A stretch of 64,000 nt of DNA from Kribbella sp. VKM Ac-2569 (lineage in GTDB: Bacteria > Actinomycetota > Actinomycetes > Propionibacteriales > Kribbellaceae), in NCBI RefSeq assembly GCF_004216905.1, contig NZ_SGXJ01000010.1, forward strand, positions 85,549 through 149,548, in the 5' to 3' direction. The first letter of the stretch is position 1, and every line of letters starts with the position of its first letter. The position numbers and the translations under genes are program-made. Positions 9,206-17,606 of this stretch are shown one piece after another. The notes beneath the pieces were generated by a model. The model had not been told where the DNA came from and searched no databases. It saw nothing but the letters and a program-made list of their open reading frames with translations.

Positions 9206-10324
9206 ATGACGCGGGATCAGAACGGTCTGCCGTCGAAGCTGCACATGGTGGATCTGTTCGCGGGACCGGGTGGACTCGATGTTGCTGCGCGGTGGCTCGG
9301 CATCACGGTCGAGGGGATCGAATGGGACGACGGTGCGTGCGAAACGAGGCGCGCCGCAGGTCTGTCGACCATCCAGGGTGACGTGCGCGACTACAAGCCG
9401 AAGCAGTTCTCCGACGCCAAGATCTTGGCCGGTGGCCCGCCGTGCCAGACATATACGGTTGCCGGCAACGGCACCGGTCGGCGTGCGTTGAGTCTCGTCG
9501 TCACGGCAGCACGGAACATGGCTTCGGGCGATGACTTCGAGAAGGTCCTGGCCACCGTCGACGAGCGCACCCGGCTCGTTCTCGAACCGCTCCGCTGGGT
9601 GCTGGAAGCGCATCGATCGGGCGACGCGTTCGATGCCGTGGTCCTCGAGCAGGTTCCCGCTGTCCTGCCGGTCTGGAAGACAGTCCGACAAGTTCTCATC
9701 GACATCGGCTACAGCTGTGAATGCGGAGTCCTGCGGACCGAACAGTTCGGAGTACCGCAAACCCGACGTCGGGCGATCCTGATCGCGCGTCGAAACGCGC
9801 CCGCTGCGCTTCCGACTCCGACACACCGCCCGTTCCGCCAAGATGTTGCGCGCGGCGACGGCGATCCCGCTCTGTTGCCTTGGCGCACGATGGACGAGAC
9901 CCTCGACCGGACGGGTCCGTTCACGGTGATCTCCAACTACGGCACCGGCGGCGATCCGAAGAACCGTGGGCGGCGGAGGTCCGACCAGCCGGCCGCGACG
10001 GTAACCGGGAAGATCTCGCGGAACAGGGTTGAGATGCAGAACGGCAGCATCGACCGCTTCACGTCCCCGGAGGCCGGCGCACTGCAGACCTTCCCTCGCG
10101 ACTACCCGTGGTCCGGCCGGGACAAAGCACAGCAGATCGGGAACGCCATCCCCCCACGACTGGCCGTCCATGTGCTGGCAGCGGCGCTCGGTCTACGGAT
10201 CAACGCTGAATCACTCGACAATGCGACATCGCGCAACTGGGCGGAAGCGAAGCGCGAGTCACCACTCGTGCGCTCAACGCCACACGATGACGCAGCAGCA
10301 ACCCTCTTCGACGAAGCCAACTAG
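9206..10324 (+). CDS. DNA (cytosine-5-)-methyltransferase
   Basis: I prefer the ATG at 9206 (372 aa) over the in-frame ATG at 9059, because the homologous part starts at KLHMVDLFAGPGGLD and a TATACT box lies just ahead. Motif I is DLFAGPGG. Motif IV, AGGPPCQTYT, carries the nucleophile C80. Motif VI is LEQVPAVLPVW, with EQV where many enzymes have ENV. QTRRRAILIARR is motif VIII and QIGNAIPPRLA is motif X. The target-recognition region lies between VIII and IX. The enzyme transfers a methyl group from S-adenosylmethionine to carbon 5 of cytosine. It is the modification component of the adjacent island and is transcribed divergently from vsr. Confidence 0.93.
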   Translation: MTRDQNGLPSKLHMVDLFAGPGGLDVAARWLGITVEGIEWDDGACETRRAAGLSTIQGDVRDYKPKQFSDAKILAGGPPCQTYTVAGNGTGRRALSLVVTAARNMASGDDFEKVLATVDERTRLVLEPLRWVLEAHRSGDAFDAVVLEQVPAVLPVWKTVRQVLIDIGYSCECGVLRTEQFGVPQTRRRAILIARRNAPAALPTPTHRPFRQDVARGDGDPALLPWRTMDETLDRTGPFTVISNYGTGGDPKNRGRRRSDQPAATVTGKISRNRVEMQNGSIDRFTSPEAGALQTFPRDYPWSGRDKAQQIGNAIPPRLAVHVLAAALGLRINAESLDNATSRNWAEAKRESPLVRSTPHDDAAATLFDEAN

Positions 10325-10459
10325 AACGCTCCGCAACGGCACGCGTGAGGACACCCCGCCGACAGCGGTGCCACCTCTCCTGAATTAAGAAGTTCTGGCG
10401 ATCACACCATGCGGATTCTTCTGTTGGAAGTCTGAGCCCGGGCGAGCAAAAGTGGGTGT

Positions 10460-11434
10460 ATGGACTTCACTCAGCTTGGGCGTACGGGACTGAACGTCAG
10501 TCGGATCGTGTTGGGCACGATGAACTTTGGGCCTCTCACTGAGGTGGGGGATGCGCACGCGATCATGGATGCGGCGCATGACAAGGGGATCAACTTCTTC
10601 GATACGGCCAATGGGTACGGGCGGTCTATCTACCCGGGTCGGACCGAGGAGATCATCGGGGAGTGGTTCGCCAAGGATCCCAAGAACCGTGAGAAGACGG
10701 TGCTGGCGACCAAGGTGTACGGCGACATGGGCGACGGCTGGCCGAACGAAGGAAAGCTGTCGGCGCTCAACATCCGCCGCGCGCTCGACGCGAGCTTGAA
10801 GCGGTTCCAGACGGACTACGTGGACCTGTACCAGTTCCACCACATCGACCGGAACACGCCGTGGGAAGAGATCTGGCAGGCGATGGAGGTCGCCGTACAG
10901 CAGGGGAAGATCCTGTACGCCGGGTCGAGCAACTTCGCCGGATGGCACATCGCGCAGGCGCAGGAGGCCGCTGCGAAGCGGAACTATGCAGGCCTGGTGA
11001 GCGAGCAGTCGCTGTACAACCTGATCCAGCGTGATGTCGAGCGTGAACTGCTGCCGGCGGCGCAGGCGTACGGGTTGGGCGTGATTCCGTGGTCGCCGCT
11101 GCACGGTGGGCTGCTGGGTGGCGTGATCCGGAAGGAGAACGAGGGCGTACGGCGCCTCGAGGGCCGCTCCAAGGAGACGCTCGAGAAGCTCCGGCCGCAG
11201 ATCGAGCAGTACGAGGCGTTCGCGGACGAACTCGGGCACGAGCCGGGTGAGCTCGCGCTCGCGTGGCTGCTGCACCAGCCGGCCGTCACCGGTCCGATCG
11301 TCGGCCCGCGGACGATGGAGCAGCTGGAGTCCGCCGTACGCGCCGTCGAAATCAAGCTCGACGAGAAGTCGCTGACCCGCCTCGACGAGATCTTCCCGGG
11401 CTACAAGACCGCCCCGGAGGACTACGCCTGGTAG
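10460..11434 (+). CDS. Aldo/keto reductase
   Basis: 324 residues, the normal length for the family. The catalytic tetrad can be seen in FFDTANGYGRS (Asp and Tyr), VLATKVYGD (Lys) and YQFHHID (His). The NADPH-binding C-terminal part contains GPIVGPRTMEQLESA. The N-terminus MDFTQLGRTGLNVSRIVLGT is the standard AKR beginning and fixes the ATG. It reduces aldehydes or ketones, or acts on sugar-derived carbonyls; the substrate cannot be read from the sequence. It is a single gene, convergent with the pRiA4b-type gene, and a hairpin lies between their stops. Confidence 0.92.
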   Translation: MDFTQLGRTGLNVSRIVLGTMNFGPLTEVGDAHAIMDAAHDKGINFFDTANGYGRSIYPGRTEEIIGEWFAKDPKNREKTVLATKVYGDMGDGWPNEGKLSALNIRRALDASLKRFQTDYVDLYQFHHIDRNTPWEEIWQAMEVAVQQGKILYAGSSNFAGWHIAQAQEAAAKRNYAGLVSEQSLYNLIQRDVERELLPAAQAYGLGVIPWSPLHGGLLGGVIRKENEGVRRLEGRSKETLEKLRPQIEQYEAFADELGHEPGELALAWLLHQPAVTGPIVGPRTMEQLESAVRAVEIKLDEKSLTRLDEIFPGYKTAPEDYAW

Positions 11435-11442
11435 CCGCACGG

Positions 11443-11479
11443 ACGCCGTACCGGCCTGATACAGGGCTGGTACGGGCGT
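11443..11479. terminator. Hairpin between convergent genes
   Basis: The arms ACGCCGTACCGGCC and GGCTGGTACGGGCGT pair with one mismatch and one bulge around an 8-base loop. The position between two convergent stop codons suggests a bidirectional terminator, although no clear T-tract follows. Confidence 0.5.
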
Positions 11480-11505
11480 TCCGCTGCCGTGGTACTGCGG
11501 AGACC

Positions 11506-13032
11506 TCAGCTCGTGCTCGGCCAACTGCGCAACGCCGCCCTGGCGAAGGTGGCGCCCTCAGGTGTAGGCACGTCGCGCCAGCCCGGCCCCTTGTCGACCG
11601 CGCGCAGCCGACGCAGGACGGACATCGTGTCCCAAGCCGCGTCGTTGGCCATCGTTCGGCTGACCGGCGTTCCGTCGATGTCGCCCCAACCGGCCGCCGT
11701 GAGCCAGTCTGCGATGGTCGAATTCACGTCATCGATCCATCCCGCGGCGAGGGCGGTCAGGCAAATGAGCCCGGCTTGGGTCTCGAAGGGCCACTTGGAG
11801 GCTGGGGGGAGGTGCTCGGCCAGGTACCACCACAGCGCCAGCGGGTCATCGCGAACGGCACGGCCGCGTGGGGTGAGGACGAGGGCACCCTTGTGCTTGC
11901 GCAGCAACCCGACCGCCTGAGCGGTCTCTCGAAGGACCAGTACAGGCAAAGTCTGGACCTCCCGGTTGCCCTTGCCTATCCATTCCTTACCCAGTCCGAG
12001 CTCGGCCACGGCGGCCTCCACGTGCACCGGAGGCAGGTAGCCGGCGCCGGTCAGCTTGATGCCGTCCGCCCCGACGCGATCCAGGAGCCAGGTGTACGGC
12101 GAGACCATCCGGGCGGCCGTCTCGGCGTCGATATCAACGGGGTTGTCCAGGTCCGCGTCCTGGATCATCTGCTGGAAGATGCGCCGGGGCCGCGGTGAAT
12201 CGATCGCGTCGAGCAGTTCCCCAAGCGGACCAGAAAGGCCGGATTCGCCGTTGCCGGTCAGATATCTGTTGATCTCTTCGGAAGAGAACAGAGTCGGAGC
12301 GTAATCGCCGGGATCGACCTCCTTGCCGTACAGGCGCGCATAGTCGCGGACTGCCGCCGCGTGATCCGGATGGCCGGCGTCGAGGGCCGCGCAGATCAAC
12401 TCATAACCGTGCACCCCGCCGCAGTCCTCGCTCGGACCCGGGCGGCGCCCGTCGACGCAAGCGGCGCGGGGCGCGGACTCGTGCCGTGCCTGGACGGCCT
12501 CGAGCTTGATGACGTGCATCCAGTCGTCGCCGAAGTCGTACAGGTAGAGCAGCTTGTCGCCCTTCGCCGCCAGGACCTCGTCGAGGCGTACCTCTTCTTC
12601 CGGTACGCCGATCTCGCCCTCGGCGACTTGGAACGGGCACAGGTAATGCTCCGCGGCCAAGTCGTAGTAGTCCTTGCCCGATGCGAACTCGTGCAGATGG
12701 CTGTCGGTCCAGCCGAACGCGGTCTGGATGACGTCGTGGAGCTCGTTCAAGAACATGTCAGACGCGAGGTCCAGCCGCCGCCACAAGGGAGGCTTCGTTT
12801 CGGCGAGATCGATCCGCACCCGATACGTGACTACGTCCTCTCGGCGTGCCCGTCGACGAGAGGGCGGCGGCGTCTCGCTGAACGGATCGAAGCCTGGCAT
12901 CGCCGCGGCCACTACCTCAGGAAGCAGGCCGCGCAACTCATTGGATCCCTTGCCGGCGATCAGCGCCATGAACTGCTCCAGAATCTCCGCCTGACCGGCC
13001 CCAGACGGACGTGGGTCGTGATTGCGCGCCAT
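11506..13032 (-). CDS. Plasmid pRiA4b ORF-3 family protein
   Basis: 508 residues. The pRiA4b ORF-3 domain covers roughly residues 65-240. It begins VTYRVRIDLAETKPPLWRRLDL and includes LHDVIQTAFGWTDSHLHEF and the acidic YDFGDDWMHVIKLE block. The C-terminal ~250 residues are a helical extension often found in actinobacterial members. The molecular function of the family is unknown; the domain first appeared on an Agrobacterium plasmid. It is a single gene with an ordinary start at ATG 13032. No membrane or signal segments are seen. Confidence 0.85.
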   Translation of the reverse strand: MARNHDPRPSGAGQAEILEQFMALIAGKGSNELRGLLPEVVAAAMPGFDPFSETPPPSRRRARREDVVTYRVRIDLAETKPPLWRRLDLASDMFLNELHDVIQTAFGWTDSHLHEFASGKDYYDLAAEHYLCPFQVAEGEIGVPEEEVRLDEVLAAKGDKLLYLYDFGDDWMHVIKLEAVQARHESAPRAACVDGRRPGPSEDCGGVHGYELICAALDAGHPDHAAAVRDYARLYGKEVDPGDYAPTLFSSEEINRYLTGNGESGLSGPLGELLDAIDSPRPRRIFQQMIQDADLDNPVDIDAETAARMVSPYTWLLDRVGADGIKLTGAGYLPPVHVEAAVAELGLGKEWIGKGNREVQTLPVLVLRETAQAVGLLRKHKGALVLTPRGRAVRDDPLALWWYLAEHLPPASKWPFETQAGLICLTALAAGWIDDVNSTIADWLTAAGWGDIDGTPVSRTMANDAAWDTMSVLRRLRAVDKGPGWRDVPTPEGATFARAALRSWPSTS

Positions 13033-13067
13033 ACGGGAACGCTACCGCCCACCACGAGATACCACGT

Positions 13068-13931
13068 TCAGGGCTGGACCGAGTCGAGGAACGCACGTAC
13101 GGCGTCGCGGTTGTCGGTACGGCGCCACGCGACCGCTAGCTCGGCTGGCGGCAGATCGGGGACGGGGCGGCAGACCAGGCCGGGGCGTTGGTAGAGACCT
13201 GTGTTGCCCTCAGCGAGGAGGGCGATGCCGACGCCGGCGGTGACCAATTCGAGGACCTCGTCGGCGGCGGTGGCCTCGGCTGCCACCACAGGCGGACCGG
13301 GCCGGGCGTCGACGGCCAGCCAGAAATCACGGAGCGGGCCGGCTGTCGCGGGAAGAGCTACGAAGGGCTCCTCCAGCAGCATGGAGAACGGGATCTCAGC
13401 GCGGTCCGCCATACGATGCTGGGCGGGTAGAGCAACCCAGCGGGGTTCGGTGATCAGCACGCGGGTCGCGAAATCGGTGGAGATCGGGAGCCAGACGAAC
13501 GCGACGTCGCTGGTTCCGTCGGCGAGGCCGGCGGTCGGATCGTCCCAGCCGACCAGGCGCAGCGAGACCGTCCAGCCGGGGAGCGCGGCGCGGAAGCGTT
13601 CGACGGCGGGGCGTTGGAGGTCGCGGCCGACAGCGGTCTGCATGCCGACGACCAGCTGATGCGGGTGGGCCGCTGCCCGCGCTTCGGCGTACCCGCGATC
13701 CCAGGCGGCGAGCGCCTCCCTCGCGACAGGGAGCAATACCGACCCCTGCGAGGTCAGTGTCAGTCCGCGCGGCCGACGGTCGAAGAGGTCGAAGCCGAGG
13801 CGGCGTTCGAGGGCGCGGAGCTGCTTGGACAGCGCAGGCTGTGAGACGAACAGGCGGGCGGCCGCGGCCGTCACGGTCGATTCCTCGGCGGCCGCGACGA
13901 AGTACCGGAGCTCGCGCAGGTGCGCATCCAT
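13068..13931 (-). CDS. LysR-family transcriptional regulator
   Basis: The ATG at 13931 is chosen over an upstream TTG, because the family starts with MDAHLRELRYFVAAAEE. The winged helix-turn-helix is at residues 1-60 (ATVTAAAARLFVSQPALSKQLRALERRLG-type sequence), followed by the LysR substrate-binding domain. It is divergent from the aldo/keto reductase at 13993, with about 60 bases between the starts. A perfect dyad of T-N11-A type overlaps its own start codon, so it probably represses itself and controls the reductase gene in response to an unknown ligand. Confidence 0.92.
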   Translation of the reverse strand: MDAHLRELRYFVAAAEESTVTAAAARLFVSQPALSKQLRALERRLGFDLFDRRPRGLTLTSQGSVLLPVAREALAAWDRGYAEARAAAHPHQLVVGMQTAVGRDLQRPAVERFRAALPGWTVSLRLVGWDDPTAGLADGTSDVAFVWLPISTDFATRVLITEPRWVALPAQHRMADRAEIPFSMLLEEPFVALPATAGPLRDFWLAVDARPGPPVVAAEATAADEVLELVTAGVGIALLAEGNTGLYQRPGLVCRPVPDLPPAELAVAWRRTDNRDAVRAFLDSVQP

Positions 13932-13944
13932 AACCAACGGTTAT
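13930..13944. promoter_or_regulatory. LysR-type operator dyad
   Basis: ATAACCAACGGTTAT is a perfect 6-base inverted repeat around a 3-base centre and fits the T-N11-A rule for LysR sites. It overlaps the lysR start codon and lies about 50 bases ahead of the divergent aldo/keto reductase start. Confidence 0.65.
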
Positions 13945-13992
13945 ATCAACAGGTCTTGGTGCGGCGGCGGGGTGCGCGTCGATGCTGGGCTC

Positions 13993-14976
13993 ATGACGAA
14001 GACACGCAACCTCGGCGGACTCGACGTACCGGCGATCGGATTCGGTGCGATGGTGCTCTCCCCCGGCATGTACGGCGCGATCGATGACGACCGCGCACTC
14101 TCGGCGCTCACCGCGGCGATCGACGCCGGCGGGACGTTCATCGACACCAGCGACGCGTACGGCGACGGCGGGCACAACGAGGACCTGATTGGACGGGCGA
14201 TCCGCGGGCGGCGCGACGAGGTCACGATCGCGACCAAGTTCGGTCTGCGGCTCAGTGACGGCGCGCAGCCACATCCCCTCGACGTCGGTTTCGCGTTCGA
14301 GCAACTACTCGTCAACGCGGAGCCGAAGTACGTCCGCGGGTACGCCGAATCCAGCCTGCGCAACCTCGGCATCGACGTGATCGACCTGTACTACCTGCAC
14401 TTCCCGGATCCGCAGGTGCCGATCGAGGAAACCGTCGGCGCCATGGCCGAACTCGTTGCCGACGGCAAAGTTCGGCACCTCGGAGTGTGCAATGTGACGG
14501 CGCAGGAGCTTCGGCGCGCGTACGACGTACATCCGATCGCGGCGGTCCAGACCGAGTGGTCGATGTGGCGGCCGATCGACCCCGGATTGCTCGACGTGGC
14601 GCGGGAACTCGGCGTCGGCGTCGTACCGTGGAGCCCGCTCGGCGCCGGGTTCCTAACGGGCACCGTGCAGACGCTCGACAAGGACGACTTCCGGAACAAC
14701 GCGCCGCGTTTCGACGCCGCGAGCCTGAAGGCGAACAACGCGTCGTACGACGCGCTTCAGGCACTCGCCGCGGACCTCGGGATCACGCGGAGTCAGCTCG
14801 CGCTCGCGTGGCTGCTGCACCAGGATCCGGCGGTCGTACCGATTCCCGGCAGCCGTACGCCGGCGCACATCCTCGAGAACCTGGCGGCCGCGAACATCAC
14901 CCTGCACCCGGACACGCTCGAACGCATCAACGCTGTACTCGCGAAGCTCACCCCGGTCGGCGCAACGCTTCTATGA
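13993..14976 (+). CDS. Aldo/keto reductase under LysR control
   Basis: 327 residues from the ATG at 13993; in-frame upstream codons read through the LysR intergenic region and are unlikely to be used. AKR features: GFGAMVLSPGMYG near the N-terminus, IDTSDAYGDGG (Asp/Tyr), TIATKFG (Lys), YYLHFPDP (His) and IPGSRTPAHILENL for the cofactor phosphate. It is probably an NADP-dependent carbonyl reductase of the AKR13-like group. The divergent LysR gene and the T-N11-A dyad point to ligand-induced expression. It ends two bases before the convergent second LysR gene. Confidence 0.92.
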   Translation: MTKTRNLGGLDVPAIGFGAMVLSPGMYGAIDDDRALSALTAAIDAGGTFIDTSDAYGDGGHNEDLIGRAIRGRRDEVTIATKFGLRLSDGAQPHPLDVGFAFEQLLVNAEPKYVRGYAESSLRNLGIDVIDLYYLHFPDPQVPIEETVGAMAELVADGKVRHLGVCNVTAQELRRAYDVHPIAAVQTEWSMWRPIDPGLLDVARELGVGVVPWSPLGAGFLTGTVQTLDKDDFRNNAPRFDAASLKANNASYDALQALAADLGITRSQLALAWLLHQDPAVVPIPGSRTPAHILENLAAANITLHPDTLERINAVLAKLTPVGATLL

Positions 14977-14978
14977 GG

Positions 14979-15866
14979 TCAGGCGTGGACCGCGGTGGTG
15001 GGGAGCATGCCGATCAGGGCGTCGGCGGCGAGGGAGGCTGCGGGGCCGGTGGGGACGGCGACCGAGACCTGCCAGTCGGAGGCCGTGCCGGGGGCCAGGG
15101 AGACGGTGACGTGGTCGCCGCGTTTGGCGGCGATGCGTTCGGGGACGAGTGCTACGCCTAGGTCGTGAGCGACGAGGGCGAGCAGGGTGTGTACGTCGTT
15201 GACCTCGATCGTCACCGGGTGCGCGACGCCGGCTGTGGCGAAGGCGCGGTCGGAGATGGCGCGGGCGCCCCAGGTCGGGTCGAAGTCGACGAACGACTCC
15301 CCTGCCAGGTCGTCGAGAGTCACGCCGGACGCCTTCGCGAGCCGGTGGTCGGGAGCGCAGACGAGGACCATCGACTCGCGCGACAGCGGCCGCAGGTCGA
15401 GCCCGTCGACCGGGTCGCCGGCGGTCGCCACGAACGCGACGTCGAGCCGGCCGGACGCGAGTTCGTCGAGCATCGGCGTGGAGCCGCCCTGGCGAACCTC
15501 GATCTCGACGCCCGGGTACCCGGACCGGAACTTCGCGAGCAGCGCCGGTACGTCGACCACGCCGAGGCACTGCTCGAGCCCGACCGTGAGGTGACCGCGC
15601 AGCAGGCCCTGGACCGCGGCGACGGCATCCTTCGCGGCCTCGGCGGCGGCGAGGGTACGTCGTCCCTCGCACAGGAGCGCCCGTCCCGCCTCGGTGAGCT
15701 CCACGCTGCGGGTGTTGCGGACGAACAGACTCGCGCGGAGCTCCCGCTCGAGTGCGCGGATCGAGGCGGACAACCCAGACTGCGAGATCGACATCGCCTC
15801 GGCAGCCCGCGTGAAGTGCTTCTGCTCGGCCACCGCCACGAAGTGTTCCAAGTGCCTCAGCTCCAT
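14979..15866 (-). CDS. LysR-family transcriptional regulator
   Basis: 295 residues from the ATG at 15866, which begins MELRHLEHFVAVAEQKHFTRAAE, the usual LysR helix-turn-helix start; the longer open frame upstream has no such character. The DNA-binding helix SISQSGLSASIRALERE is near residues 27-43, and a type-2 periplasmic-binding effector domain follows. It is divergent from the MrcB/DUF3883 gene at 16021 and could control it, but no clear dyad was identified in the 154 bases between them. Confidence 0.92.
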   Translation of the reverse strand: MELRHLEHFVAVAEQKHFTRAAEAMSISQSGLSASIRALERELRASLFVRNTRSVELTEAGRALLCEGRRTLAAAEAAKDAVAAVQGLLRGHLTVGLEQCLGVVDVPALLAKFRSGYPGVEIEVRQGGSTPMLDELASGRLDVAFVATAGDPVDGLDLRPLSRESMVLVCAPDHRLAKASGVTLDDLAGESFVDFDPTWGARAISDRAFATAGVAHPVTIEVNDVHTLLALVAHDLGVALVPERIAAKRGDHVTVSLAPGTASDWQVSVAVPTGPAASLAADALIGMLPTTAVHA

Positions 15867-16020
15867 GACTAAGAACTGTAGTCGATCGAAGGAAATCGAT
15901 TCACCTGTCCCACATCTCAGGAGCCGACAGACAGCCGGGTCTGAACCCGGCAGACGTTCGAAGGATTGCAGTGTGTAACGACCCCGCTCATAGGACGATG
16001 TATGCCGGAGGAGGAACCAC

Positions 16021-17118
16021 ATGCGCAGCGAGTTCGAAGAGGTGCTGTCGCTACAGCCCCGGTGGTCGTCGCAGAACACCCCGGAGATGAAGCGGCGCGG
16101 GCAACTGATCCGGTCCGACATCGCACTCAGGATCAAGGGCGAACTCCCGAGCCTGAACGAGCAGTCCGCGAGATCCGATCTCGCAGTCGAAGGTCGGGAC
16201 GGGACCGGTCTGAAGAGCATGGTCCCCTGGGTTCGCATCTACTCGCCGACCAGATCCCCCACTGCAACACGAGGTTGGTACCTGGTCTACCTCTTCAGCG
16301 GCGACGGCGACCGTGTGTATCTATCGCTGAATCAAGGAACCACTGTCTGGGGCAACGGCGAGTTCCGGCAGCGACCGCCCTATGAGCTGGGAGCGCGGGT
16401 CAAGTGGGCACGAGACGTCCTCGACGATCTCGGGGTCGACGACGAGCGGGTGGTCCACGACATCGATCTCGGCACCAACAGCACCGAGCTCGCCCGGGGG
16501 TACGAGCTCGGGAATGTCGTTGCTCTCGAGTACCGGCGTGGTCAACTGCCCAGCGACGGCACTCTGCTCGCAGACCTGAAGGCGACGGTCCGATGGCTCG
16601 GGGAGACATACCGTCGCGAGACCGTGGAGCTCGCGATGCCGGGCGAGCCGGCTCCGGACATCGCCGATGCCGATCTGGCGACCCGTCAGGTCGCCGGGCG
16701 AGCACGCAAAGCAGTCGGTCAGGGGTTCAAGCTCGACGTTCGTGAACGAGTCGCGATCGAGCAGCATGCGGTACGGATGGTCACCGAACATCTGCACCGA
16801 CTCGGGTACGAGTACGTCCGGGACGTCGGCGCGATCGATTCCTATGATCTGTACGCGCGAAACGGCTCAAGTCACCTGAGAGTGGAGGTCAAGGGAACGA
16901 CGTCGGCGGGCTCCGAGATCATCCTGACCAGAGCCGAGGTCGAGTTGCATCGCGCGGAACACCCAGACAACGCGCTCGGAATCGTGCATTCGATCGAGCT
17001 CGACCGCGAGGCAGATCCGCCGACGGCGAGCGGCGGCACCCTCGTCTGGCAATCGCCCTGGCTCGTCGACGACGGCGCGCTGCGCCCGATGGCGTACAAA
17101 TACACGGCAGGTCTCTGA
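16021..17118 (+). CDS. MrcB N-terminal plus DUF3883 nuclease-like protein
   Basis: 365 residues. GGAGGAGG stands just ahead of the ATG. The N-terminal ~180 residues resemble the MrcB N-terminal (DUF3578) module, with WVRIYSPTRSPTATRGWYLVYLF and GDRVYLSLNQGT as its most typical part. The C-terminal ~110 residues match DUF3883, a PD-(D/E)XK-like module: an acidic residue in IDSYDLYAR followed by LRVEVKGTTS with E-x-K. Such proteins are usually assigned to defence or modification-dependent restriction, the N-terminal part serving as DNA or base recognition. It stands alone between a LysR gene and a small unknown gene. An orphan restriction factor is the most plausible reading. Confidence 0.75.
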   Translation: MRSEFEEVLSLQPRWSSQNTPEMKRRGQLIRSDIALRIKGELPSLNEQSARSDLAVEGRDGTGLKSMVPWVRIYSPTRSPTATRGWYLVYLFSGDGDRVYLSLNQGTTVWGNGEFRQRPPYELGARVKWARDVLDDLGVDDERVVHDIDLGTNSTELARGYELGNVVALEYRRGQLPSDGTLLADLKATVRWLGETYRRETVELAMPGEPAPDIADADLATRQVAGRARKAVGQGFKLDVRERVAIEQHAVRMVTEHLHRLGYEYVRDVGAIDSYDLYARNGSSHLRVEVKGTTSAGSEIILTRAEVELHRAEHPDNALGIVHSIELDREADPPTASGGTLVWQSPWLVDDGALRPMAYKYTAGL

Positions 17119-17172
17119 GGCTCCGTGAGGGAGCCGCGTCACGGTTGAGTTCCGGATCGGTAGGGTGTGCGC

Positions 17173-17589
17173 ATGGCGGATGAGGAGTTTCGGGTTGAGG
17201 TTGTGCTCAGTGACGAGGGGCACGGGTTGACGGTCTGGGATCGGTTGCGGGCGTTGGATCTGGATGACGACGCGCGGAAGCGGCTCGGGAGTCAGGTGAC
17301 GGTGACCCGGGACGGGAACCGGATGCTGATGTACACGCACACGCTCGACGACGCCCAGGAGGCGGAGCGGACCGCCAAGGAGCTGGTGGCCGACGAGCAC
17401 CTCGACGCGACGTACACGGTCACGCGGTGGAATCCGGCCGAGCAGGACTGGACCGACCCGAGCGTGCCGGTCGGCCCGCACGACGCCGCCGGTGACGCCG
17501 CGAAGAACGCGGACATGGAGGTCCCGGACCCGCGGTACGTCGTGATGCAGGCGTACAAGCCCGAGTTCCTCCGCGACCTCGGTCTGTAA
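17173..17589 (+). CDS. Conserved hypothetical protein, 138 aa
   Basis: Start at the ATG (17173), with AGGG eight bases upstream, rather than the in-frame GTG at 17167. It is a small acidic soluble protein with alternating beta/alpha character (FRVEVVLSDEGHGLTVWDRL, then DRNGNRMLMYTHTLDDAQEAE-like sequence) that suggests a compact alpha/beta fold. Such proteins are common in actinobacteria near metabolic genes, but I cannot assign a function. It is not part of an obvious operon. Confidence 0.7.
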   Translation: MADEEFRVEVVLSDEGHGLTVWDRLRALDLDDDARKRLGSQVTVTRDGNRMLMYTHTLDDAQEAERTAKELVADEHLDATYTVTRWNPAEQDWTDPSVPVGPHDAAGDAAKNADMEVPDPRYVVMQAYKPEFLRDLGL

Positions 17590-17606
17590 ATCCAGGTCGA
17601 GCCGGG

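Noticed and set aside
1..10324. Calling the first island DISARM, BREX or Dnd
   Set aside because: No DrmA/DrmB, PglZ/BrxL or DndA-E type genes are present; Z1, DUF4420, Vsr and MORC-type ATPases point to a different class.
15894..15901. AATCGATT palindrome between a LysR gene and the MrcB/DUF3883 gene
   Set aside because: Too short and without T-N11-A spacing to claim as an operator.
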